DNA from: Triangularia verruculosa
Lineage: Eukaryota; Ascomycota; Sordariomycetes; Sordariales; Podosporaceae
Assembly: GCA_033296885.1 (NCBI GenBank)
Contig: MU863888.1
Span: forward strand, 186,001-250,000
DNA length: 64,000 nt
Direction of reading: 5' to 3'
Below the pieces are notes generated by a model. The model was not told where the DNA came from. It ran no database searches and saw only the letters and a list, made by a program, of their open reading frames with translations. Every line of letters starts with the position of its first letter. Within the stretch, counting starts at the first letter, position 1. Of the stretch, positions 47,423-58,883 are shown piece after piece. The translations under genes and the position numbers were made by a program.

Positions 47423-48214
47423 ATGGCAACCGTCGAGCACTGCCTCTACTGCTTCGAGACCCTAGCCGCCGAGCTCGAAGACCGCAAGCCCTTGACCCTC
47501 GACCAAGTCAAGAAATCGTGGGCTGAATACGTTTCCTCGACAGCAACATCCGAGAGCAGCGATGCCATAAAACAATCACCTGCTCTCCGTCGTCTTGCTG
47601 CCTCGTCGTCATCGTCAACATCCAGCAGCAGCTCATCCCTATCTCTTAGCTCCTCCACCCCAGCAACATCCATCTCCTCCTCCCCCGCACCTCCCGAAGA
47701 AGAACCAACCTCCACCCCCCTCTTCATCACCTGGAACACCAACCACCCCCGCCACGGGTACATCCTCCGCGGCTGCATCGGCACCTTTGAAGCCCAGCCG
47801 CTCACCACCGGGCTGTCCTCCTACGCTTTGATCTCCGCCCTCCAAGACTCCCGTTTTCACCCAATCTCACTCGGTGAACTCCCAAAGCTACAAGTTGCCG
47901 TTACACTGCTCACCGACTTTGAGGATGCAGCAGATAAAATGGACTGGGAATTGGGGAAGCACGGGATCAGGATCTCGTTTTACGAACGGGGGAGACGATA
48001 TGGTGCTACGTATCTCCCTGATGTAGCGACGGAGCAAGAGTGGACGAAGGAGGAGACGTTGATCAGCTTGATGAGGAAGGCGGGGTGGAGTGGGAAGGGG
48101 GATGACTGGGAGAAGGTTGATTTGAAGGTGGTGAGGTATCAGGGGAGGAAGGAGAAGCTCGAGTATGCGGCGTTTAAAGAGTGGAGGGATTGGGTTGAGA
48201 AGAACCAGAATTAA
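47423..48214 (+). CDS. AMMECR1-domain protein
   Basis: Intronless, 263 residues. The family hallmark RGCIGTFE lies at about 116-123, preceded by FITWNTN and followed by PLTTGLSSYALISALQDSRF and FYERGRRYGATYLPDVATEQ. The N-terminus MATVEHCLYCFETLAAELED matches fungal and animal members. A Ser-rich insert (about 57-91) separates the first helix from the core. AMMECR1 proteins are conserved from archaea to man; a biochemical activity is not firmly established. Probably cytosolic or nuclear. Confidence 0.94.
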   Translation: MATVEHCLYCFETLAAELEDRKPLTLDQVKKSWAEYVSSTATSESSDAIKQSPALRRLAASSSSSTSSSSSSLSLSSSTPATSISSSPAPPEEEPTSTPLFITWNTNHPRHGYILRGCIGTFEAQPLTTGLSSYALISALQDSRFHPISLGELPKLQVAVTLLTDFEDAADKMDWELGKHGIRISFYERGRRYGATYLPDVATEQEWTKEETLISLMRKAGWSGKGDDWEKVDLKVVRYQGRKEKLEYAAFKEWRDWVEKNQN

Positions 48215-50033
<1,819 letters not shown>

Positions 50034-50996
50034 TTACATCTTCTTCCCGAACCAAACAGAACGCATCCACTCCCATAGGTAGCTTTCCTCTGATCTCCCT
50101 TTCTGTTCTCCGTCTAGTTTTCTTTTCTGCTCTCCTTCTGATCTCTCTTTCTGATCTCTCTTTGAACTCTCTTCATGCTCTCCCTCTGCAGACTGAAAGG
50201 GGATATCTGTGCGATTCGGCTTTGGCCTAAAGTGCCACAACTTGAAATCCATCGCATCAACCCGCCGTTTATCACAGAAATACCAGGCCCCCTCTTTCGT
50301 AATCCGAAGTTCTCTCGAAAGCCCTTTCCAAATACTCTGGCGGCAGAATTGGCTAATTCCTTTAGGAGGGATGTATATGCTCTCGCTCACACTCTCGAGT
50401 GCATCGATGTACCTCTGGACAGCATAGGACAATAGAACCCGTTCTCCAGGTGGGAGCCGCATGATTTGCTTCAACTTGTTCTGCAATGTTACTTGGCGAA
50501 TATAAACGTCTTGCTGCTGTTTCCAAAGCCTCCCTCCTTCGGCTTCCGGCATGTTTTGTTTGTTGTTCTGCTCCTCCTGCTCCCAGTCATCCTCCTCTTC
50601 CCTCTCCTCCTCCCGCCGCTTCAGGCGCGCCTTCCAGCAGTCCTCGCACCAATTCGTGAAAACATACTCAAGCGGCCCAGCTTCATCTCTGATACGTGTC
50701 AATTCCTGATGGGCCGTGGGCTTCTCCCGGCAGAGGCCGCAGAAAGGTCGCCATTCGGCTTGCAGACACTTTGGGCAGTCGCATGGTCTTCCTGCGCGGG
50801 TGCCGCGGTGATGTAAGACCTTCTCGAGTAAGGGGCGGAGAAACTTTGTGATGGTTGACTTTTTTCTCAAAGTCGAATGAGTCGAGCTTTGTATTGTTGG
50901 TCTCTGTTGTCTGAGCAGTGTTGGTCGGAAAGTGGGGGGCGGCCTTGCCAGAGCCCAGCCGGCTCTGGTGATTCTAGTGGGAATTGTAGAGGTCAT
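50034..50996 (-). CDS. Basic protein with CxCxxC and two CxxC motifs, unknown function
   Basis: Intronless, 320 residues from the ATG at 50996. The first ~60 residues are rich in Arg, Ser and Thr without acidic residues, as in a mitochondrial presequence. Then come CDCPKC (72-77), CGLC (86-89) and CEDC (117-120), seven cysteines that could bind zinc. A Glu/Arg-rich helix, a conserved-looking part with RLPPGERVLLSYAVQRYIDA and WYFCDKRRVDAMDFKLWHF, and a charged repetitive tail follow. The frame stays open upstream to an ATG at 51353, but that part looks like leader sequence. I do not recognise the family. Confidence 0.65.
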   Translation of the reverse strand: MTSTIPTRITRAGWALARPPPTFRPTLLRQQRPTIQSSTHSTLRKKSTITKFLRPLLEKVLHHRGTRAGRPCDCPKCLQAEWRPFCGLCREKPTAHQELTRIRDEAGPLEYVFTNWCEDCWKARLKRREEEREEEDDWEQEEQNNKQNMPEAEGGRLWKQQQDVYIRQVTLQNKLKQIMRLPPGERVLLSYAVQRYIDALESVSESIYIPPKGISQFCRQSIWKGLSRELRITKEGAWYFCDKRRVDAMDFKLWHFRPKPNRTDIPFQSAEGEHEESSKRDQKERSEGEQKRKLDGEQKGRSEESYLWEWMRSVWFGKKM

Positions 50997-51430
50997 TGTT
51001 GCCCTACTAGTTGGCGGGGAAGAGGCGAGGATAGAAGGGTAGATGTATGGGGATGAAGTTGAAGTTTGTAGTTGAGCCGAAGAATTTACTTGGCTGGGGC
51101 GTGTCGAGAAACTAAGAGAGGTGAGGAGTGAGTGTTGTAAAAGGTGTAGTTTTGAAGTCGAAAGGTCGATGTGTCGAAAGGTAAACAGGCACTGGGTTGC
51201 TCGTGAGAGGGATGTTCCTCCCAAAAGCCGACGACATTGCTGGAAGGTGGCAGGTGGCGAACATGAGGCAGAGGTTCTCCGTCCCCTGGAATATCCATTT
51301 CTCGCACACTGTTTGTTAGGTCGTTTAGAGAGGCTGAGGGACGCAATGTACATCAATTACCGCTTGCTTAGATCCAATATCTACCACTCTAAATCCGCTC
51401 TATCCCAATTCCCTACGTCTTTTCTATCTT
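50997..51430. other. Intergenic between tandem minus-strand genes
   Basis: 434 bp between the decarboxylase stop and the cysteine-motif protein start. It should hold the latter's promoter; the open frame continuing through most of it is noted under that gene. Confidence 0.4.
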
Positions 51431-53145
51431 CTACTCCGCCACAATCTCCCTCCCCACCGCCTCCAAAGCCTTCACCAACCCCTCCACCGTCCCCCTCAGC
51501 GTCTGCGCATTCACCACCACCCTAAAGAAACTCCCCCTCTCCCCCGACACATCCGGCGCGTAATCAACCATATACCCCCTCCTCACCAGCCTCTCCACAC
51601 AAACCCTCGTAACCTCGGTATTCTCCTCCCCTGTCCCCCTCAGCTTGCCCCCGGGGGCATAATAAAAGCAAATCTGCAAACACGGCGGTGGGTTCTCGCT
51701 AACCAGCACAAAATTCCCACTCTTCTCCAACAGCGTGGCAAAGTACGCCGCGAGGTCAAACGCAGCGTCGATCTGCCGAGCAAAGCCAGCAGCACCGTAG
51801 TAAATCCACGACAGCGCAAGTTTAAGTGAATCAGCCTTTCGCCCGCATTGAAGTGTCAAATCGGCAAGATCCCAGACATCAGAGGGGGTTGACGAGTGGA
51901 AGAGGTAGCCTGCCGGCAGGGTATTGGCCTTGTGGAAGACGGACATGTCCGGTCCGAGGAGGAAGGAACAGGTGACGGGGCAGTTGAGCATTTTGTGCGG
52001 GTTTACCGTGAGTGAGTCGGCGAGGTGGCTGCCGGCGAGCTTGTGCTTGTGTGTGGGGGAGAAGATGGCGGGGCCGCCCCAGGAGGCGTCGATGTGCATC
52101 CAGAGGTTGAATTCCTTGCAGATGGCAGAGATCTCCTCGAAGGGGTCGTAGGATCCTAGGACGGTGGTGCCGGCTGTGGCGTTGACGTAGAAGGGGGTGT
52201 AGCCTTCGTCTAGGGACTTTTGGACGAGGCGGCGGAGTTCTGAGGGGATGATGCGGCCTGATTTATCGACGGGGACGGTCCAGACTGAGGAGGAGCCGAA
52301 GCCGCAGGTTACGGCGGCTTTTTCGACGGAGTAATGGCCATGGGAGGAGGTGAATAGGATGAAGCGGGAGGTGTTACCGTTCAGTTTGGTTTCGGGATAC
52401 AGAGTGTTGCGGGCGATGACGATGGAGGTGAGGTTGGAGGAGGAGCCGCCTTGGCAAGTAACGCCGCCGGCACGAGGACCGGTGAAGCCGAACAAGGAGG
52501 CAAAAGCCTTTGCTGTGTGCTTTTCTATTACTGCCAGGGCTGGAGAGACTTGGTAGACGTGGACCTTTGGAGAGGATGTTAGTGGCGGGTGTAAGTGAGA
52601 TGAGAGAAAGACAACTTACATTGGTGTTGAGAACGGCGAGGACGAGCTCGGAGATGACGCCGACCTGTGTTACAGTGTTAGATGGCCGAAAACAAAAGTT
52701 CCTGAAGGCAAAGACATACGGGATTGGTGCTGGCATACAGCTTGTCCATGAAGCCCTGATCCCAGGTGTTGACGCTGTACTTGAGGACATCTTGGATTGT
52801 CTCTAACAGACCTTCCTCACCACGGCCTTCCCCTTGAGGGAGGGACAGGGCCAGTTCCTTAACCAGCTCCTCAGGTCTTTTAGACTCGACTAGGGCATTA
52901 TGGACAACACCGTTCCTGTTTGGGAGAAGTTCCCCGGCAGCCCTGGATGGCACAGCATCATCGGCGGCCTGGATGAAGGGGATGATTAAGGATTTCACAG
53001 CATCAATGAGCTACACAAATGCATATTTGATCAGCATGTTGCATGCATGCTATGTCTGACTGGGTCTAAGATGGGCAAAACTTACATGTTCCACCTCGGA
53101 TGCCCTGTTGAGGGTCTCCTTCTTGACCCCGTTGGTTCCGTTCAT
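51431..53145 (-). CDS. Group II PLP-dependent decarboxylase (glutamate/cysteine-sulfinate type)
   Basis: Four exons (53145-53086, 53010-52720, 52664-52620, 52564-51431) give 509 residues. The third exon is only 15 codons. Hallmarks are NTWDQGFMDKLYASTNPVGV near the N-terminus, GGVTCQGGSSSNLTS, HYSVEKAAVTCGFG, AGTTVLGSYDP, HIDASWGG with the cofactor-binding Asp near 291, and NPHKMLNCP with the Schiff-base Lys near 323. The NPHKM motif and overall layout fit the animal GAD/CSAD/GADL1-like branch rather than the bacterial-type GAD. The reaction is removal of the alpha carboxyl group from an acidic or aromatic amino acid; the substrate cannot be fixed from sequence. Probably cytosolic. Confidence 0.92.
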
Positions 53146-54735
53146 GTTGTTGATATCTGCTGTCTAATGTACAGGGTTGGGGTTCAGAGAAAGAGTCACA
53201 TTCTCTCTTAAAGCGAAGTGAGAGATCAGGGTTTTTTGTAGTCATCAGGGAAGAGCCTGCGGCGGGTGCATAGGCCGAGGTCCACCCACCCGCAGTCCAC
53301 GTTCTTTCATCCCGCATTTTGGCTTCTTGGTCATGCTGGAGCGTCAAGGGGCGTACCCGGCACGGCGGTGTTTGTACGTAAGGTAACCGCGGATCCGGGT
53401 TTCGGAGTATCGATCCAAACGGGGGTTCCTGGCGTTTTCACCTCATCGAGACTGAAGAGTTTGAAGATGTTCGGTGTGGGGTCGCTATCGGCTCGATAGC
53501 CGAACTGTCGCAAGATGACCTCATCGCTGGGCAGTTCTGATGGTATTAGCTAAGCAGACAGGGCCAGCATTGTGCTTGTCATCTCCAGAGAAGAGCTCGC
53601 ATGAAGAGGCGTTATTGCAGATATCACGAAGAGGGGATGGTTGCTGTTGGTGCGCTTGCCCGGAAAAGGGGGGAGAAACTTTTTTTTGTTATGAACCAGG
53701 AGCCTCAATTAAGCCCCGAAGCATCGCTGCGCATGTGGCTTTGGAAACCGTTGGGTGGCACTGGATGGCGATGTTTCCCTCGTCGACCACGTTGTTGAAA
53801 CAAAGGGAACGCCGATCTCTAGCGTCAAAAGTCATGATCACTGCCCATGGCACATCTGTCGGTGATGGCGCTCAATGCGGAATCTTCTTTCGAGCTTTTC
53901 AAGGCTGAAACCCCTCATTTGGAGATGGAGAGAGTGGGATGGAGTGGATTCAGGAACGGCTTTGATTTTATTGGCTGCGTCCCTGGCCGTCAGGGTCTCC
54001 ATCACCAGAGTTGGTGTCAGCGATGCTATCGAGCATGAGCTGATACAAAATCTAGACTTGTCACTCTTGTGTCCAATTCCTTCTGCAAGACGGAAACACT
54101 GTCACATTGCGCACGAGCACCTCCCAGGGGACCCTGATTATCAAGCACGGGCCAATTTTAATCGTGGGAATTGGAAAAAGAAAAGAAAAGTAAAAAAAGA
54201 AACCTCACCTCATTCTCGTCCCTCATCTTGTTTCCCTTTGCTTCCCTCCCCTCCCTCGATCCCGACCCGACGCTGTGGTTACATGTCTCATTCTTTTTGC
54301 CTCTGGCGTCTCCGCTGACAAAGGAGACAGACAGACAGACAGAACGCGTGACGTCGCGTCCTTGGTTTCCAGGTTGGCCTTAAAGTGAGCTACCCCACTA
54401 GCTTCTTCCCTACGCGGTAGTTGAACACGACCCTCTTTCCACTTTCAATCCTTCTCCACGCGCTTTGCCCCGACATTGGACGACAGGGAATCGACTTCTT
54501 TTTCTTAAATTGCCATAGGCTCGGGCATTCCGTCTAGACCAAGACCTTATTATCGCCCTGCCCGCCACACATCACAAACGAACCGTCTTTTGCGCATCTT
54601 CCAAAAAAAACCGTTGGGCGACCTGACCCCTATTACAGCAAGCCACATCCACACACCACAGCGTCATCACCATAACCACAACCACAACCACAGCGAGACT
54701 CACAACACCACCCCCCCCCAAAAAAAGAAGCAGAG
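53146..54735. other. Intergenic, 1.6 kb, divergent promoters
   Basis: It lies between decarboxylase (minus) and Ras-like (plus) starts. Apart from the short possible coding remnant at 53331-53536, nothing coding is supported. The last 250 bp are A/C-rich, as expected for a fungal leader. Confidence 0.5.
53331..53536 (-). pseudogene. Possible orphan exon or gene remnant
   Basis: On the minus strand a frame of about 68 codons follows a plausible branch point and acceptor (GCTAATACCATCAG) and ends in TGA at 53331. The translation has protein-like composition, including ELPSDEVILRQFGYRADSD and IFKLFSLDEV. No start or upstream exon could be joined convincingly. It may be a broken gene, a terminal exon of an unrecognised gene, or chance. 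Confidence 0.2.
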
Positions 54736-55653
54736 ATGCGCTCTCCCCACATAAACCACACCCCCACAACCTCCCTCTCCTCCCCTCCGGCCGCCAACCC
54801 ACTACAATCTCCCACCCAACATGACTCGGGCCCCCCGATCCCAATCTCCATCACCATCTGCGGCGACGGCGGCTGCGGTAAATCCTCCATCACCCTCCGC
54901 CTCGTCCGCTCGGGCCAGCCCGGCTCCTGGACCGACGACTACGACCCCACCATCGAAGACTCGTACTCCATCACCCGCCGCATCGACGGCATAACCTACC
55001 ATCTCTCCCTCACCGACACCGCCGGCCAGGAAGAATACCGCGGCATGTGGGCCTCGTCCAATCTTTCCTCTGACGCCTTCCTGCTGGTCTACGACATCAC
55101 CTCGCTCGACTCGCTTCACGCGCTGGAGTACTTTAACGATCTGATCGACATGGAAGCCGAGACGAGAATCGACAATGCGGCGCGGGCGAGGAAGGCGGGG
55201 CTGAGCGTGAAGAGCCCGACGATGGGGGATTTTGGGGGGCTGGGGGAGACGGGGAAGATGATACCACCGGTCAAGATTGTGGCGGGGAACAAGTGCGATC
55301 TCAAGGAGAGCAGAGCAGTGCCTGCGCGGGATGGCTTGGAGTGGGCGAGGAGGAGGGGGTGCGGGTTTATGGAGACGAGCGCGAGGTTGGAGGTGAATAT
55401 TGAGGAGACGTTTGAGTTGATTGTGAGGAGGGTGGTGGAGGGGAGGAGGTTGGCTGAGATGGAGGCGGACGAGCTTTTGGGGGGTGGGGGCGGGGGTGGG
55501 GAGGTAGGGAACAAGAGGGGGATGACGAAGCCGTTGACGCCGTTGCCTGATCAACCTGATGGTGGAGAGGAGAAGGAGCTTGGGAGGAGGGGGGTGAGTG
55601 TTGGGGGGGAGATGGGGAGAGGAGGGTTTTGGAAAAGACTGAGGTGTTGGTGA
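54736..55653 (+). CDS. Ras-family small GTPase with G3-G4 insertion and atypical C-terminus
   Basis: Intronless, 305 residues. G-motifs are complete: GDGGCGKS (43-50), effector loop YDPTIEDSY (69-77), DTAGQEEY (94-101), NKCD (185-188) and ETSA (213-216). Gly45 and Gln98 correspond to Ras Gly12 and Gln61, so GTPase activity should be normal. Unusual points are a 36-residue N-terminal extension, an insertion of roughly 40 residues between the G3 and G4 motifs (about 139-178), a long Gly-rich linker, and an end in RLRCW instead of a CaaX box. Prenylation in the usual way is therefore unlikely; basic residues and the lone Cys may give another membrane attachment. It is a membrane-linked signalling switch by family. 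Confidence 0.88.
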   Translation: MRSPHINHTPTTSLSSPPAANPLQSPTQHDSGPPIPISITICGDGGCGKSSITLRLVRSGQPGSWTDDYDPTIEDSYSITRRIDGITYHLSLTDTAGQEEYRGMWASSNLSSDAFLLVYDITSLDSLHALEYFNDLIDMEAETRIDNAARARKAGLSVKSPTMGDFGGLGETGKMIPPVKIVAGNKCDLKESRAVPARDGLEWARRRGCGFMETSARLEVNIEETFELIVRRVVEGRRLAEMEADELLGGGGGGGEVGNKRGMTKPLTPLPDQPDGGEEKELGRRGVSVGGEMGRGGFWKRLRCW

Positions 55654-55908
55654 TGGGCACTTATTGATTCTCTATTTAATGAGGGGAGCATGGTGTTGGT
55701 GGTGTTGGATGCATGAGGTTGGATCGAGGGAACTTCCTTGTTTAACCCAGGTAAAGGAGGGTGTACGACAGTGTTATATATCGGCTGGCTGGCTGTCCGG
55801 GAGGCACGTCTGGTTTGGCAAGGGGGAGGGAAGTGTGTTTTTTCTTTTTCACAACAGATACCTACTCGCGCGTTGGATTTCATTTTGTCGTTTCGCACAC
55901 GGATACCA

Positions 55909-55909
<1 letters not shown>

Positions 55910-55963
<54 letters not shown>
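55910..55963. repeat. (CA)n microsatellite
   Basis: About 27 uninterrupted CA units, in the 3' flank of the Ras-like gene. Confidence 0.95.
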
Positions 55964-55964
<1 letters not shown>

Positions 55965-56942
55965 CGGGGCGTTTGTCTGGATTATTTCGCGCTGGCAAAA
56001 AACACTCTGGTTATCATTTTTTTTTTGTTTTTTTGGAATGAGAGCAATTCTCTGGATAGAGGGAGGAGGAGGGAAAGCAAGCACTTGGCAAGCCTGTCTG
56101 TTTTTTTTTATCGATGTCTTATCACTGTTAGTTGTATATATAATCACCGAGGGGCTCTTGAAGAGCAAGACTCGAGTTCTAGGCAGAACACAATGTGTGA
56201 TGATTTATTACTGTCTCTTTTCACAGTGTTTTTGTCAAGGTGAAGACTCATCCGGACCCCCGCATCGGTTAAGAGTCTCTCCGATCCCGCAGCAGAGGCG
56301 GAAACAGTCGGGGGTCACATCCGGCGGCCGAAGACTTTGCGCGCAGGCGAGCTCTCGACAAGAGAGTCACAAAGTGGAGAAGAGTTGTATTGTATGTCAT
56401 TGACTTTTTTGCAATTTTTCACGGTTGAGACATGAGCGGTTTTTATTCATGGCATTTCGAATTGGACGAACCATTGAGCCGAGATGGCTGTGCCAATGGC
56501 CGTGGGTATCCGCCGATTGCCATATTCTCTTATCAATTGACTGTTCTAGACTCTGCGGTACCGGCTCATCGATTGGAAATCTATCTTGGAAAAAGGAGGG
56601 GTTGCTGATACAGGAGGTAAACATCCGGCTTGGACGGTGTCAAAGTGTGGTGATACGATGGAATTGGCTCTCGTCATTGGACTGTCATGAGTAGATGAGA
56701 GTTGGGGGGATGACCACTCATCACTCCACACCTCCTCCACTGGTTTTGACATGCCACTGGTCCGTTTGATGCACGGAGATGCTCAACTCGAAACCGTGAC
56801 CCCTCTTTACTGTGGTGGTGGTGGTGGAAAAGAGGGGTTCGGGCTATCTCGTGGGGGTGTGGATGAAGGGCTAAGCAACCTTCTTTGCAAAGAGCGGACA
56901 TTGATCGGGGGGGTTTTGCAAGTGGGGGTTTGGAGGGGGGGA

Positions 56943-56948
56943 TATAAA
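56943..56948 (+). promoter_or_regulatory. Probable TATA box of THI4
   Basis: TATAAA preceded by a G-run and followed by a pyrimidine-rich stretch from about 56957, where transcription may start. This predicts a leader of about 500 nt including the riboswitch intron. Confidence 0.5.
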
Positions 56949-57146
56949 GAGGTCTTCATTTCCTTCTCTGGAAACCTTTTTCTTCTTTCTCTTCTGCAAA
57001 GCAACTGTCTTAAGACAAACCTCGACAGACAGCAAAAGACACTTCTCGTAAATACCGCTCCTCCCTTTTTCGTCCCTGTTGTGGTAAGGTGGATTGAACA
57101 TACTAATACATATCCAGGTCAAACACACACACTTGACCGGTACATC

Positions 57147-57206
57147 ATGCCTCTCTCTCACAGGAGAAGAAGCAATGGGTCGCTTTGCGCTGGTGGTGGC
57201 GGATGA
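57147..57206 (+). other. Upstream open reading frame in THI4 leader
   Basis: An ATG opens 19 codons (MPLSHRRRSNGSLCAGGGG) then TGA. It lies between a possible distal splice donor (GTAAGG at 57084) and the riboswitch. It would be removed when the distal donor is used and kept when the proximal donor at 57261 is used. It could repress THI4 translation when retained (inference from the Neurospora NMT1 model). Confidence 0.45.
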
Positions 57207-57260
57207 GCCACACACATCATAAACCATGATCAAGAACTATCAAAACATAAATGTCATCAG

Positions 57261-57465
57261 GTAACTATCTGAATGCATGAGCCGGTGCCCCTTTCTCTCT
57301 TAACTCATTCACCCCTTTTTTAAATGGGTGATGACAAAAGGGGGAAAGGTGGCTGAGATTATACGGCCTCGAACTTGATCTGGATAATACCAGCGAAAGG
57401 ATCATGCTTCTTCACTCCTTTTCCCTTTTTACCTATCTTCAGTTCACCTTCCCTAACACTTCTAG
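57261..57465 (+). other. 5' UTR intron of THI4 carrying the riboswitch
   Basis: Donor CAG|GTAACT at 57261 lies 14 nt before the aptamer; downstream are CTAAC (57453-57457) and the acceptor CTTCTAG ending 57465. An alternative acceptor CTTCAG ends at 57442. Exact use is not provable here. GGTAACTATC at 57260-57269 is largely complementary to GATAATACC at 57383-57391 inside the aptamer. Confidence 0.55.
57275..57407 (+). promoter_or_regulatory. TPP riboswitch (THI element)
   Basis: P1 is formed by GCATGA (57275-57280) and TCATGC (57402-57407). The conserved TPP aptamer core is present: GGCTGAGATTATACGGCC, then TCGAACTTGATC, TGGATAATACCAGCGAAAGG. CTGAGA and CCAGCGAAAGGATC are the pyrimidine- and pyrophosphate-sensing halves. 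The P3 arm is long, as in fungi (GGTGCCCC and AAAGGGGGAAAGG flank it). It binds thiamine pyrophosphate in the nascent RNA. In filamentous fungi this class controls alternative splicing of thiamine genes, and it sits directly upstream of THI4 here. Confidence 0.95.
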
Positions 57466-57492
57466 AAGATAAACCAATCTACCTTATCAAAA

Positions 57493-58547
57493 ATGGCTCC
57501 CTCCGCCGTCACCCCTCCCCAGAAGCCCGCCGTCCTGGCTTCCCACCCGTTGAAGACCGTCTCCCTTGACAACAAGGTCGAAGTCGCCCCCAACGCCCTC
57601 AAGGATGACTTGGCTTCCCTCTTCAACAACTGGGACACCTTCACCTTCGCCCCCATCCGCGAGTCCACCGTCTCCCGCGCCATGACCCGCCGCTACTTCA
57701 ACGACCTCGACACCTACACCGAATCCGACATCACCATCGTCGGCGCCGGCTCCGCAGGCCTCTCGTGCGCCTACGTCCTCGGCACCCTCCGCCCCGACCT
57801 CAAGATCTCCATCCTCGAAGCCGGCGTCGCCCCCGGCGGCGGCGCCTGGTTGGGAGGTCAGCTCTTCTCCGCCATGGTCATGCGCAAGCCCGCGCACCTC
57901 TTCCTCGACCAGGTCGGTGTCCCTTACGAGGACGAAGGGGACTACGTTGTTGTCAAGCACGCGGCGTTGTTCACGTCTACCATCATGAGCAAGGTGCTTC
58001 AGATGCCGAATATTAAATTGTTCAATGCTACGACTGTGGAGGACTTGATTACGAGGCAGGATCAGGAGACGGGGGAGGTGAGGATTGCGGGTGTGGTGAC
58101 GAACTGGACGCTGGTGACGATGCACCATGATGATCAGTCTTGCATGGATCCCAACACGATCAACACGAACGTGGTGGTGTCGATGACGGGGCATGATGGG
58201 CCGTTTGGGGCTTTTTCGGTTAAGCGGTTGGTTAGCATGAAGCAGATTGAGGAGTTGGGCGGGATGAGGGGGTTGGATATGGGCAAGGCTGAGGATGCGA
58301 TTGTGAAGAGGACGAGGGAGATTGTGCCGGGCTTGGTGGTGGGGGGTATGGAGTTGAGTGAGGTTGATGGGGCTAACAGGATGGGTGAGTTTTTATCTCT
58401 CATACATACAATGTTGAGAAGTAAATTTTGCTAACTGAAGGAAAAGGTCCTACCTTTGGCGCTATGGTTCTTTCCGGGCTCAAGGCTGCCGAGGAGACGC
58501 TTAGGGTGTTTGACTTGCGCAAGGCTCAGAATGATGCCGAGCTCTAA
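57493..58547 (+). CDS. thi4: Thiamine thiazole synthase THI4
   Basis: Two exons (57493-58384, 58447-58547) give 330 residues. It forms the thiazole precursor of thiamine from NAD and glycine. The dinucleotide-binding motif GAGSAG is at 84-89, Glu109 ends the second strand of the Rossmann fold, GGGAWLGGQLFSAM follows, and QSCMDPN contains Cys217, matching the Cys that yeast Thi4 sacrifices as sulfur donor. The C-terminal exon encodes GPTFGAMVLSGLKAAEE. The enzyme is therefore the single-turnover suicide type. A TPP riboswitch in the leader provides feedback control. It is tail-to-tail with the adhesin gene. Confidence 0.98.
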
Positions 58548-58883
58548 GCTAGCTAGTTGCTCGCAACAAACGATCTAGAGCAGGCAAACATTGCTCAGGT
58601 TGGAAAGGTTGAAAGGGAGGGACATTTTTGTTGAGGGATTGCTTTGGCTTATGTACCTACCTACCTTTTGGTTATCTACCCACCACAGACAGATTGACTC
58701 TACGTATACATGAATGGGTATCACTTTTATCTCATATCAACAACAGCTGTTTCATTTCATATGATGATGATAACCGTGTCGACGTAAAAAGAAAACTGAA
58801 TTATTACACGCTGCTACTAAACACCAGCCTCTACTCCCCACTTTCCCACACTGTACCGCTGTCGAAACAAAAGAAAATAAATA
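58548..58883. other. Intergenic between convergent THI4 and adhesin gene
   Basis: 336 bp for two 3' UTRs. It contains a CCTACCTACC run near 58654. AATAAATA near 58876 lies near the adhesin stop. No gene is seen. Confidence 0.4.

Larger units (their letters stand above)
55654..57492. other. Intergenic and THI4 promoter/5' UTR, 1.8 kb
   Basis: The first part is the 3' region of the Ras-like gene with a CA microsatellite. The second part holds the THI4 TATA box, upstream frames, the TPP riboswitch and a 5' UTR intron, listed separately. No protein gene besides upstream frames is supported. Confidence 0.7.

Noticed and set aside
50997..51353. N-terminal extension of the cysteine-motif protein to the ATG at 51353
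   Set aside because: The extra 119 residues look like translated leader; the ATG at 50996 gives a presequence-like start. It cannot be excluded fully.
54802..55554. 250-codon minus-strand frame
   Set aside because: Antisense to the Ras-like gene, which has all five G motifs.
57487..58194. 235-codon minus-strand frame
   Set aside because: Antisense to THI4.
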